DNA of 64,000 nucleotides. Source: Chaenocephalus aceratus (taxonomy: Eukaryota > Chordata > Actinopteri > Perciformes > Channichthyidae). The stretch is taken from positions 107,001 through 171,000 of the forward strand of contig JAMFTG010000205.1 in NCBI GenBank assembly GCA_023974075.1, written 5' to 3'. Shown in pieces: positions 54,338-64,000 of the stretch (positions are counted from its first letter, which is position 1; each line of letters starts with the position of its first letter). The position numbers were made by a program, and so were the translations under genes. The notes under the pieces were generated by a model. That model made no database searches and had not been told where the DNA came from. It saw nothing but the letters and a program-made list of their open reading frames with translations.

Positions 54338-55297
54338 AGGTCTCCTATTATACTATTTTTAGGCATATATTATGGGTCTCAGATATATAAAAAAACATGT
54401 CTATTAGGGGTGGGGGAAATAATGGATACAGCATAGTATCGCGATACTTTGCGTGGCGATATTGTATCGATACACGGATGCCAAGTATCGATATTTTATT
54501 ATATAAACAGTAGCATATCCGAAATATGGTCGTATATAAAACAGGAAGTTACGTTAAGACATGAATTCAATTGCAATGAAAGCAACAAAAACAATGCCAT
54601 CTCCTTTTCAGGTTCTAAGAACACACATTGGGTTATTTACATAAACTATTCATATTGCAAATACATGTTTTAACCAGGAAGGGAAGACGGACACGGATAT
54701 GACCCATGTGATTTGCAATATCGCAATATATCGTATCGTGGCTTAAGTATCGCGATAGTCTCGTATCGTGGGGCAACCCAGTCTCACGGCATTTCGTGTT
54801 CACCAACACGATTTTTAATCTATTGATTCGTGTTCACCATCACGATTTGCCCCTCTTTTTTTTTCGTGTTGTACATTCCCACCCCTAATGTCTATGAAGT
54901 GTTTTTCTCAAAATACCAAACAGATCATGCATTTTAGAATCCCTCATATCCCTCTGTTCCAGCTGTTAGAGAAACACTGATTCTGAGTCCTTAGCTTTAT
55001 AAAAAAAGGAGGGGAAGCTTTTGCCTGCTCAGAATTCCATATTACTTCCAAAACACATCACGCATTGTTTCCGATAGCAACGTTTCTGACAGGGCCGTAG
55101 ATCCGCATTTCAGATATGACGTCATATCGGACGCAAATCTGGATCAGCTCCGTTGTAGCCCCGTTTTTAGAGATGTGGGTACGGAGGAAAAGAGAGAGGG
55201 GTTTATTTTCTGACACTTTGTGAGTTTCCTGACACACCGGTAACACATGTTTATGTATAAAAGACATCAACAAGTGCATTTGGCATGATAGGAGACC
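54338..55297. mobile_element. MITE with GGTCTCCTAT termini
   Basis: The left end AGGTCTCCTATTATAC and the inverse of the right end GCATGATAGGAGACC match. TTAA precedes the left end, consistent with a piggyBac-type site, but the right flank lacks it. It hosts the hAT MITE at 54405-54887. Confidence 0.65.
54405..54887. mobile_element. hAT MITE, sister of 8158-8868
   Basis: Perfect 8-bp duplication ATGTCTAT at 54397-54404 and 54888-54895. Ends TAGGGGTGGGGGAAAT and CCACCCCTA. It is in opposite orientation to its sister and lacks the nested element. Confidence 0.9.
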
Positions 55298-55734
55298 AAC
55301 CTGTTAGGCCTCAAGCCTGTTTTTCAGGTTTCGGGCTCGAAAATGACATTTCCAGAACAAATGACCATAACTACACTTCTAAAAGGGTTAAATTAATAAT
55401 CTTTGTTCTCAAAGTAATGATAAACCTGTGAGTTGGAAGTAGAAAAGTCAAAATCAATAGAGAAGTTTTTTATTTTAAAGAAAATTCAGATTGAACATAG
55501 TAAAAAACTGTAAATTATAGTGTCCGTCCAAAAAGTATTTTTTACTTATAGTGAAAACCACCCTTGGATGATGGGTTAGTAGACTAAAAGCTTTAGGAAT
55601 CCAAAGTACAACATATAATATGTCCCCTGTATCAAGATTGATGCAAAACAAGTGATATTTGACCTTTTTAGAGAGGTTTAGCAAAAAAGACTCTACCTCT
55701 GAGGTGATTTGGGTGGAAATGGGCGTTTTTGCAG
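55298..55734. other. Unassigned sequence left of Rex3
   Basis: Noncoding. Continuous with 57177 onward if the Rex3 insertion is removed. Confidence 0.5.
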
Positions 55735-55750
55735 TTTCTCTGGAATCCAT

Positions 55751-57160
55751 CCATCCATCTTCTCCCGCTTATCCGTGGTCGGGTCTCGGGGGTAGCAGTT
55801 CCAGCAGAGAGCCCCAAACTTTCTTTTCCCTGGCGACATCAACCAGCTCTGACTGGGGGATCCCAAGGCGCTCTCAGGCCAGCGAAGAGATATAATCCCT
55901 CCACCTGGTCCTAGGTCTACCCCTTGGTCTCTTCCCAGCTGGACGTGCCTGGAACACCTCCCTAGGGAGGCGCCCAGGTGGCATCCTAACTAGGTGCCCG
56001 AACCACCTCAACTGGCTTCTTTCGACGCGAAGGAGGAGCGGCTCAACTCCGAGTCCCTCCCTGATGACCGAACTTCTCACCTTATCTCTAAGGGAGACAC
56101 CAGCCACCCGGCGGAGGAAACCCATCTCGGCCGCTTGTATCCGCAATCTCGTTCTTTCGGTCATGACCCATCCTTCATGACCGTAGGTGAGGGTAGGAAC
56201 GAAAATGGCCCGGTAGACAGAGAGCTTTGCCTTCTGGCTCAGCTCCCTTTTCGTCACAACGGTGCGGTAAAGCGACTGCAGTACCGCTCCCGCTGCTCCG
56301 ATTCTCCGGCCCATCTCACGCTCCATTGTTCCCTCACTCGAGAACAAGACCCCGAGATACTTGAACTCCTTCACTTGGGGTAAGGACTCATTCCCTACTT
56401 GGAGTGGACAGTCCATCGGTTTCCTGCTGAGAACCATGGCCTCAGATTTGGAGGTGCTGATCCTCATCCCAGCCGCTTCACACTCGGTTGCGAACCGATC
56501 CAGTGAGTGCTGAAGGTCGCAGACCGATGAAGCCATCAGAACCACATCATCTGCAAAAAGCAGTGGTGCAATCCTTAGTCCACCGAACTGCAGACCCCCC
56601 CCCCCACGACTACGCCTCGAAATCCGATCCATGTATATTACAAACAGGATTGGTGACAAAGCGCAGCCCTGGCGGAGGCCAACCCTCACCGGAAATGGGT
56701 CCGACTTACTGCCGAGGACCCGGACACAGCTCTCGCTTTGGGAGTACAGAGATTGGATGGCCCTGAGTAGAGACCCCCTCACCCCATACTCCCGCAGCAC
56801 CTCCCACAGTAACTCCCTGGGAACCCGGTCATACGCCTTCTCCAAGTCTACAAAACACATGTAGACCGGATAAGCGTACTCCCAGGCCCCCTCCAGGATC
56901 CTTGCGAGAGTAAAAAGCTGATCCGTCGTTCCACGACCAGGACGGAATCCGCATTGTTCCTCCTCAATCTGAGGTTCGACAATCGGCCTGACCCTCCTTT
57001 CAAGTACCTTGGAGTAAACTTTCCCGGGGAGGCTGAGTAGTGTGATGCCTCTGTAATTGGCACACACCCTCTGATCCCCCTTTTTGAACAGGGGGACCAC
57101 CACCCCGGTCTGCCACTCCTTCGGTACTGTTTCCGACTTCCACGCAACGTTGATGAGACG
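55751..57160 (-). mobile_element. Rex3 (RTE-clade) retrotransposon, 5'-truncated
   Basis: A perfect 16-bp target duplication, TTTCTCTGGAATCCAT, lies at 55735-55750 and 57161-57176. The minus-strand ORF is an RTE reverse transcriptase: GVVVPLFKKGD, NYRGITLLSLPGKVYSKVLE, CGFRPGRGTTDQLFTL, FVDLEKAYDRVP, GLRQGCALSPILF, the catalytic LLFADDVVLM, and the C-terminal HLVRMPPGRLPREVF. It is open from the truncation point to a TGA at 55874. There a conserved Trp codon of SLAWERLG is mutated; the frame then continues to the end. The 3' end is a (GGAT)n tail. The endonuclease part is missing. This is a recent, inactive copy. Confidence 0.93.
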
Positions 57161-57176
57161 TTTCTCTGGAATCCAT

Positions 57177-59399
57177 TGGTCGATTTTGGTGATTGACATC
57201 TCTTTTTAACCGTTAGAGCCAATAGAATCGAAGGGGACTTTCCACATACTCACCAACGTTACCAAAATAAAATGGGGGCTTTGCGCATGCAGGTTTGCAT
57301 TAGAGTGAACCAATCTCTCGCTCTGACATCTGGAAACGGAAAAGTGGGTTTATTGCTTATGGATTATCAGAAATCATTTCAAAGGGACACAGACACATTG
57401 GATTAACCTATGGATTAACCTTCAGCAGCGTCTTTATCGTTTTAATGCCATTGAAGACCACTTTTGATCAGACAACGACAAAGGTAAGCCGTTTTGCCGT
57501 TTTAGCTACCGAGCGACAAGAGTTTTGATGTCTGTTTTTGTTTATAAAGTCGCGAGTTCTTATCATGGAGTGATAATGTAGGCACCGATCGATTCTGTGT
57601 CTTCTCACGATGCTAGTCGATATGTTGGACATGCAGCTACGATAAGGAATAAGGGTCTTATGAGTGAGTTTCTGTACAGTAATGCGTTAGCATTTTTTCG
57701 CTCGCGGCTAATTTAGAGGCTCAGCACTAGCTTTGTGGGTTTAAAAAAAAAAAAAGATCAGTTATCTGAGTTTCTTCCTGTTACATGGATATAAAACATT
57801 CATAGTTTATTACATCTTAAGAAGCCCTCAGACACTTTTGCTTGCAGATTTTGTGGTTTCAGCCCCGTCGGCGGGTCCGTGGGGCTTAATGAACCCGGGG
57901 TGATGAACACAAAGAAGAGCTCAAATCTTTTCTTCTTCTTGGCTTTTTCTGACTTTGTCCTCAAAGACTTTGAGAGCGTCTCCAAGAGAACCAGTGCTTT
58001 GATCACAGGGAGAACGTCTCCCCCCCAAACGCAGGATTATGGGATGCCTGTGGACCATTTTGAGATGGACACGGGTCAACAGGTAGCCCTCTGGGACCTG
58101 GAAGAGAAACAGGGAAATACTTTGGTTATAAAACAAGCAGTCGATTGTAGACGGGCTTCTTCAACTGATAGAGGAGAGTATTTGTTCTCACTGGATCAAT
58201 ACTATCTGATCTGCTCTCACCTCTCTGTACTGTATATACAGACAGTGGTGTGAAGGAACCAAGTATACATACTCATGTACTGTACTAAAGTACCATTTTG
58301 ATGTACTTGTGCTCTACCTGAGTATTTAAAGGCCTCTGGTTCAGAATCCCTGCTGGTTGAACCTGTTATCTGAACGTTTGAATGTTTATGTTGGGCTGAC
58401 CCCATCCTAGGTTAGTTTACTGTATAGCAGAGGTTCTTCTGAATGCAGTCCCTCATCAGAACCACCTTATTAACAGGTACGTTTACACACACAAGGAAGT
58501 AGATTCAGTGTCTGGAGGTGCGAACATAAACAACATGAGAAAATAAGTTGCAATAGAAGGTCAAGAATAATAAAAATAAGTATTTTGAAGAAACTATTTA
58601 CCATTAAAAAAGAATTAGACAAGTATTTATACGAAATGTAAATGTAAATACAGAAAGAACCTTAAAAGCTACAACACATAGCAGAATGAAAATATGACAA
58701 TATATGTAAAACTACAGAGAGTTAAAGTGGAGGGCTGTGCAGACGTGTGCAAACATGGCATGAAATGAAAGAAGGATGGTTATATAAAGATATTGTTAAA
58801 GTAGTGTTTGGTCGTGTTAGAGGATCAGCTGTATGAAGATCCAGGTGTGTGTTCAGGTGAGAAGAACACTGGAGCCTGGAGTTATGAAACAGAGTTAGTG
58901 AAGCTCAACTCCAGCTCAACGAACACAAACTACAATAACAGAACATCCAAAGACCAAAGCTAAGTATTCAGATTAGTGGGAGCCTCTGAGGTCGTTGTTG
59001 ATGTCCAATGGGTTATTAACGAGTTAACATGTGACAGCAGGACCAGCCAATCACAGCAGAGCGTGAGACATTGATCACAGCAGATGAACTGATATAAAAT
59101 TACATATATTTATTCATTTAAAAAATGTATGTTCAGGTTATGGTGACACATCTTTGTTCTTAAGAACAGCTTTAAGTATAATTTATTGTTGTTGTTCATT
59201 TAATGTTGAGCACAGCCAACAGGAAGTCTCAGCTGCAGCCTTCTTTCAAACTTTCCTAAATGCCTCCACGCTCCTCTGTACGTCTCAAACTCGCCCGTGA
59301 TAAATAAACTGTGAACAAATAAAACCTGAGCTGCAGATTTCTCTTGAATCCCAGAAAACACTGACCAGTAACTACAATTTATTCTGGAGTGAAACCTCA
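57177..59399. other. Unassigned region right of Rex3
   Basis: A possible noncoding exon ends at GACAAAG/GTAAGCC (57484) on the plus strand. An ORF at 57879-58253 has no recognisable domain. 59100-59400 may be untranslated NLR sequence. No confident gene. Confidence 0.4.
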
Positions 59400-59487
59400 A
59401 TAAATAAACTTCACTTGGAACGACCTCTCACCTTTCTGTGTGTCTTCACTTCCTGTCACCTGAGAGGAGAAGGAGGGAGAGAGAGAA

Positions 59488-59553
59488 TGATGATGATGAT
59501 GATGATAGTGATGATGATGATGGAGATGATGATGATGATGATGATGATGATAG

Positions 59554-59634
<81 letters not shown>
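59488..59634. repeat. (ATG)n microsatellite
   Basis: About 48 triplets with ATAG and GGAG interruptions. It gives runs of Met, Asp, His or Ser in the various frames. Confidence 0.95.
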
Positions 59635-59635
<1 letters not shown>

Positions 59636-59744
59636 GAGAAACAGACAAGATGAGGAAGAGAGAAACCAGAGTGTTGTTTTCCTCTGAGCTCATGCTCCAT
59701 TAAAGAGTCTCATATCTTGATGAATGAGGACATTCAGTACTCAC

Positions 59745-59791
59745 AGGTCTTCTGGATCGTGGCTCTGAACGGCTCTTCCTTATATCTGATC
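59745..59791 (-). CDS. Candidate linker exon of a second NLRC3-like gene
   Basis: 47 nt between CCCTACAG and ACCT/GTGAGTA. Entering in phase 2 and leaving in phase 1, like 7231-7274, it reads IRYKEEPFRATIQKT. The corresponding FISNA-NACHT exon should lie to the left but is absent, so this would be an orphan remnant. Confidence 0.4.
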
Positions 59792-60206
59792 CTGTAGGGA
59801 TGAACACAATCCAACAGCTTTAGATCCAGTTTAAAATAAGTGTTTGCTCTTTGAGTCAGCTTCAGAGTCCTGACCTCATGCTTTACATCCCATCATATCT
59901 TCTCTGCAAACACTACGACTGCCTGCCTCCGCTCTCAGCTGCATGACAGGAAGTAACCAGTCATTAGAAACTAAAAACATCCCATAAGAACAGACTGCCT
60001 TTCCCTCTCTTCTGTAAACCCCACATGTCTGTCAGAGAGTAGATACTAAAGTGAGGCTTTGCGTTTCCAGCTGGCCTTCTCTAGTTGATGGAAGAATGGA
60101 AGAGCCTGCAGGCAGTGGGTAACATCACTGATCTGTTCCCCAGTGAGAGAAACTCCTCCCTGAGTTTCATACAATACTGCTGACCCAGCAGAGACCCCTC
60201 ACTGAC

Positions 60207-60377
60207 CTGAGGGTCTGCAGTCTGCAGGCTGGACTCTCCAGAAGATCTCTCAGACGCTTCACTCCTGAGTCCTTCAGATCGTTGAGTCTCAGATCCAGAT
60301 CTCTCAGATGGATGTTGGACTTCAGAGCTGAGGCCAGAGCAGAACAGCTGATCTCTGACAAGCTGCAGCCCCTCAGA
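60207..60377 (-). CDS. LRR exon of NLRC3-like gene
   Basis: A 171-nt exon, intact: [20 protein letters not shown], then [19 protein letters not shown] and CRLQTLR, with the standard acceptor and donor CTCAG/GTCAGTG. It is a paralogue of 3755-3925. It belongs to a tandem array of exon-plus-intron units with 62574-62744. The NACHT exon of this array is not in the window and should lie to the right. Confidence 0.85.
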
Positions 60378-60884
60378 CTGAATAAAGAAAACATGATGTA
60401 AGTTTAGAAAACAAAGTTCCTGTTAGAAATAACTCCAGGTTTAATAATGTGATCAGAGTCAACAGGGTTTGAATTAGGGAAGGGAATGATCCATCGAATA
60501 TTCTAAAGGATTCAGGTATTGGAATATGAGTTATGAACATCTGTATTGTAATGATTATTGTTTCTATGGGAGGGGTGCCTAAGTTGATTTCATATTATCA
60601 AATGGATTAATTAAATGTTGACGACCGTGCCATTTTAAATATCTTAAGAAAAATATCAACAACAAAATAAACACGTGTAACGTTGCCAGGGCTCAGCCCA
60701 GAGGACGATGCTCTGACGGCATCACCCTCGCACATTTCTCACATGTTTACAAACAACTATTTATATGTTGAAACTTTTCTCGTTCTTAATATAGACTTTA
60801 TTTAAGATCCATATGAGTTGACTTTCATTCACAATAGATCTCTGTGACCGGATAGAGTTTTTCTTAGGAACGTGTCTCTGCTGC

Positions 60885-60885
<1 letters not shown>

Positions 60886-60983
<98 letters not shown>

Positions 60984-61287
60984 GTGTGTGTGTGTGTGTG
61001 TGCGTGTGTGTGTGTGTGTGTACATGTGTGAGTGCGTGCGTGTGTGTGTGTGTATATGTGTGAGTGCGTGCGTGTGTGTGTGTGTGTGTGTGTATATGAG
61101 TGTATGTGTGAGTGTGAGTGTATGTGTGAGTGTGTGTGTGTGTGCACGTGTGTGTGTGTATGTGTGAGTGTGTGTGTGTGTGTGTGTGCGCGTGTGTGTG
61201 TGTATGTGTGAGTGTGTGAGTGAGTGTGTGTGTGTGTATATGTGTGAGTGCGCGCGCGTGTGTGTGCGTGTGTATATGTGTGAGTGC

Positions 61288-61338
<51 letters not shown>

Positions 61339-61395
61339 AGTGTATGTGTGAGTGTATGTGTGAGTGTGTGTGTGTGTGTGTGCGCGTGTGTGTAT

Positions 61396-61465
<70 letters not shown>
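60886..61465. repeat. Long (GT)n tract, about 580 bp
   Basis: GT repeats with scattered GTGAGT, GTATAT and GCGC variants, which form a higher-order pattern repeated every 50-110 bp. It lies in the LRR intron between two duplicated exons. Confidence 0.95.
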
Positions 61466-61466
<1 letters not shown>

Positions 61467-62573
61467 TCATACTTCTGGCTCTACTCGTGCAGCTCTACAA
61501 ATGAACTGAGATCTCCACACAAATGATCTTCAGCAAGTGTGCAGAGCAACGTTGATTTAAAATAGTCATTTGAAGGTTGGATATTTGGAAACCTTTTGTT
61601 TATATATTAATAATTTAATATAAACCCTCGCACCTCCACGGAGAGCCCCCCCCCCACATATCAAACACCAACTTAACCCCTGAACGATACTCTCTAACGG
61701 AGAGTCCTACACCACAAACAAAGATGTGTTTATTATTAAAAATATATATATTATTTTTTTACAGCATCTCCACTGACTCCTGGAGCTCAGAGGGAGTCTG
61801 TTATATCTCTTCTCAGCTCTTCAGGTTGCCTTTCTGGTGGGTCAGGTACAACTGGCAGAAAGGGGAGGAGCACCAACATTGGTCCATAACCAAAGGTGAA
61901 TAACTTCAACACGCCATCACATCCCAGAGCACACCGTGGTAGGCTCTGTGGGAGCCATGGTTCCCTTCCTCTGCTCTGACTGCAGAGCTGCTGGAAGTCC
62001 TTCTCTGGGGATGGACCCATGCATTTGAGGAGAACATCATTTGACTAGATGTTATGTTTGCGTGATTATTCATACTGGATAGAAAGACATATGTTGGAGG
62101 AGAGTTAGCTCGTCTGTTTCTCTTGTGATCCTGATGTTCATATTTTTAAAGTCAGCATTGCTCAAATTAACAATTGTGTGAAAATTAAAGGATAAAGAAC
62201 AAAAACCAGAGGAAGCCAGGCCAGCTGTTTCCCCATCTGTTTGCCGAGTCAAGCTAACTAGCTGCTCATGGTAGCATGATGACATCCAGATGTGATGACA
62301 TACCAGCCATTAGTCTACAAACTAAAAACATCACATACAAAACATTAAAATGAAGAACAGACTGCCTTTCCCTCTCTTCAGTAAACCCCACATGTCTGTC
62401 AGAGAGTAGATACTAAAGTGAGGCTTTGCGTTTCCAGCTGGCCTTCTCTAGTTGATGGAAGAATGGAAGAGCCTGCAGGCAGTGGGTAACATCACTGATC
62501 TGTTCCCCAGTGAGAGAAACTCCTCCCTGAGTTTCATACAATACTGCTGAACCAGCAGAGACCCCTCACTGAC

Positions 62574-62744
62574 CTGAGGGTCTGCAGTCTGCAGGCTGGA
62601 CTCTCCAGAAGATCTCTCAGACGCTCCACTCCTGAGTCCTGCAGAGCGTTCCCTCTCAGGTCCAGATCTCTCAGATGGATGTTGGACTTCAGAGCTGAGG
62701 CCAGAGCAGAACAGCTGATCTCTGACAAGCTGCAGCCCATCAGA
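62574..62744 (-). CDS. LRR exon of NLRC3-like gene
   Basis: 171 nt, intact: [20 protein letters not shown], then [19 protein letters not shown] and CRLQTLR. Same splice sites as 60207-60377. Its right intron (62745-64000) is the closest match to 124-1318, including the hAT insertion. Confidence 0.85.
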
Positions 62745-63250
62745 CTGAATAAAGAAAACATGATGTAAGTTTAGAAAACAAAGTTCCTGTTAGAAATAAC
62801 TCCAGGTTTAATAATGTGATCAGAGTCAACAGGGTTTGAATTAGGGAAGGGAATGATCCATCGAATATTCTAAAGGATTCAGGTATTGGAATATGAGTTA
62901 TGAACATCTGTATTGTAATGATTATTGTTTCTATGGGAGGGGTGCCTAAGTTGATTTCATATTATCAAATGGATTAATTAAATGTTTACGACCGTGCCAT
63001 TTTAAATATCTTAAGAAAAATATCAACAACAAAAAAACACGTGTAACGTTGCCAGGGCTCAGCCCAGAGGACGATGCTCTGACGGCATCACCCTCGCACA
63101 TTTCTCACATGTTTACAAAAAACTATTTATATGTTGAAACTTTTCTCGTTCTTAAAATAGACTTTATTTAAGATCCATATGAGTTGACTTTCATTCACAA
63201 TAGATCTCTGTGACCGGATAGAGTTTTTAGGCTCAGTGAACGTGTCTCTG

Positions 63251-63254
<4 letters not shown>

Positions 63255-63338
<84 letters not shown>
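63255..63338. repeat. (GT)n microsatellite in LRR intron
   Basis: About 42 units at the same intron position as 619-654 and 60886-61465. Confidence 0.95.
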
Positions 63339-63341
<3 letters not shown>

Positions 63342-63860
63342 ATGTACTCTCATACTTCTGGCTCTACTCGTGCAGCTCTACAAATGAACTGAGATCTCCA
63401 CACAAATGATCTTCAGCAAGTGTGCAGAGCAACGTTGATTTAAAATAGTCATTTGAAGGTTGGATATTTGGAAACCTTTTGTTTATATATTAATAATTTA
63501 ATATAAACCCTCGCACCTCCACGGAGAGCCCCCCACATATCAAACACCAACTTAACCCCTGAAGGATACTCTCTAACGGAGAGTCCTACACCACAAACAA
63601 AGATGTGTTTATTATTAAAAATATTTTAAAAAGATTGACAGCATCTCCTCTGACTCCTGGAGCTCAGAGGGAGTCTGTTATATCTCATCTCAGCTCTTCA
63701 GGTTGCCTTTCTGGTGGGTCAGGTACAACTGGCAGAAAGGGGAGGAGCACCAAGATTGGTCCATAACCAAAGGTGAATGACTTCAACACGCCATCACATC
63801 CCAGAGCACACCGTGGTAGGCTCTGTGGGAGGCATGGTTCCCTTCCTCTGCTCTCTGACC

Positions 63861-64000
63861 CAGGCCCGGCTCCAGGATGAAATTACTGAGGGGGCTGTTC
63901 AAAAATCCGATTGGGCGATTTTTTTTCACAACAACGAAAAATACTGTCAATGTAATGAATTGACACACCGAACCTTTTTCCTTCTCACTGCTCTACAATC
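63861..64000. mobile_element. hAT element, second copy, cut by window edge
   Basis: Begins CAGGCCCGGCTCCAGG after CTCTGACC (63853-63860). Nearly identical to 1177-1318. Confidence 0.85.

Noticed and set aside
56488..56864. Plus-strand ORFs antisense to Rex3
   Set aside because: Shadows of the reverse transcriptase frame.
57879..58253. 124-codon ORF as a gene
   Set aside because: No recognisable domain, no splice or conservation evidence, and it overlaps an equally open antisense frame.
59397..59700. Poly-His, poly-Asp, poly-Met and poly-Ser ORFs
   Set aside because: All are frames of an (ATG)n microsatellite.
60761..61470. His/Thr and Val/Cys-rich ORFs in the GT tract
   Set aside because: Pure consequence of dinucleotide repeats.

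Overview
This is eukaryotic, almost certainly teleost, DNA. It carries an NLRC3-like NLR gene with the fish-specific FISNA domain, Rex3/RTE and L2-type LINEs, tRNA-derived SINEs, many hAT miniature elements with 8-bp target-site duplications, and long CA/GT microsatellites. Coding sequence is sparse and mostly on the minus strand. I cannot name the species.

Layout. 1-9.7 kb holds most of an NLRC3-like gene on the minus strand: a noncoding first exon, a duplicated start-codon exon, a small linker exon, the large FISNA-NACHT exon, and LRR exons that run off the left edge. The NACHT exon and one LRR exon are frameshifted, so this copy is probably a pseudogene. 10.2-12.9 kb is a 33-bp minisatellite and duplicated pieces of the NLR promoter region. 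13.15-18.90 kb is a 5.7-kb insertion that splits a SINE between 10-bp direct repeats; it carries a frameshifted SGNH-hydrolase gene (+) and a decayed THAP-domain gene (-), converging. 19-24.6 kb is nested hAT elements and a 37-bp minisatellite.

26.2-41 kb is the most interesting part. Four minus-strand exons (40977 to 26984) join in perfect phase into a 560-codon ORF. It fuses the N-terminal module of fish C2H2 zinc-finger proteins to an intact YqaJ-type PD-(D/E)XK nuclease. It converges on the C-terminal stump of a DDE_Tnp_4 transposase, which suggests an ISL2EU/IS4EU-type DNA transposon. Its 11-kb first intron contains an endogenous-retrovirus-like element (33287-40589). The LTRs of that element differ at only two positions that I see. 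Inside it, an integrase C-terminal remnant is followed by an intronless segment encoding the LIM domains of an Ajuba/LIMD1/WTIP-family host protein. This looks like a natural retroviral capture of a host cDNA.

42.7-43.7 kb holds the last two exons of an SLC35F2-like transporter gene. 44.2-51.4 kb is an unidentified low-copy repeat with internal inverted copies, split by a hAT element with perfect 8-bp duplications. 51.4-57.2 kb holds another copy of the NLR promoter segment, an L2-type LINE, nested MITEs and a Rex3 retrotransposon with a 16-bp target-site duplication. 59.7-64 kb returns to NLR sequence: a linker exon and two LRR exons embedded in tandem 2.3-kb exon-plus-intron units, homologous to those at 1-4 kb.

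Overall, an innate-immune NLR cluster appears to have been expanded by segmental duplication and heavily invaded by mobile elements. Exon borders were read by eye from GT/AG sites and phase, and none has been checked against transcripts.
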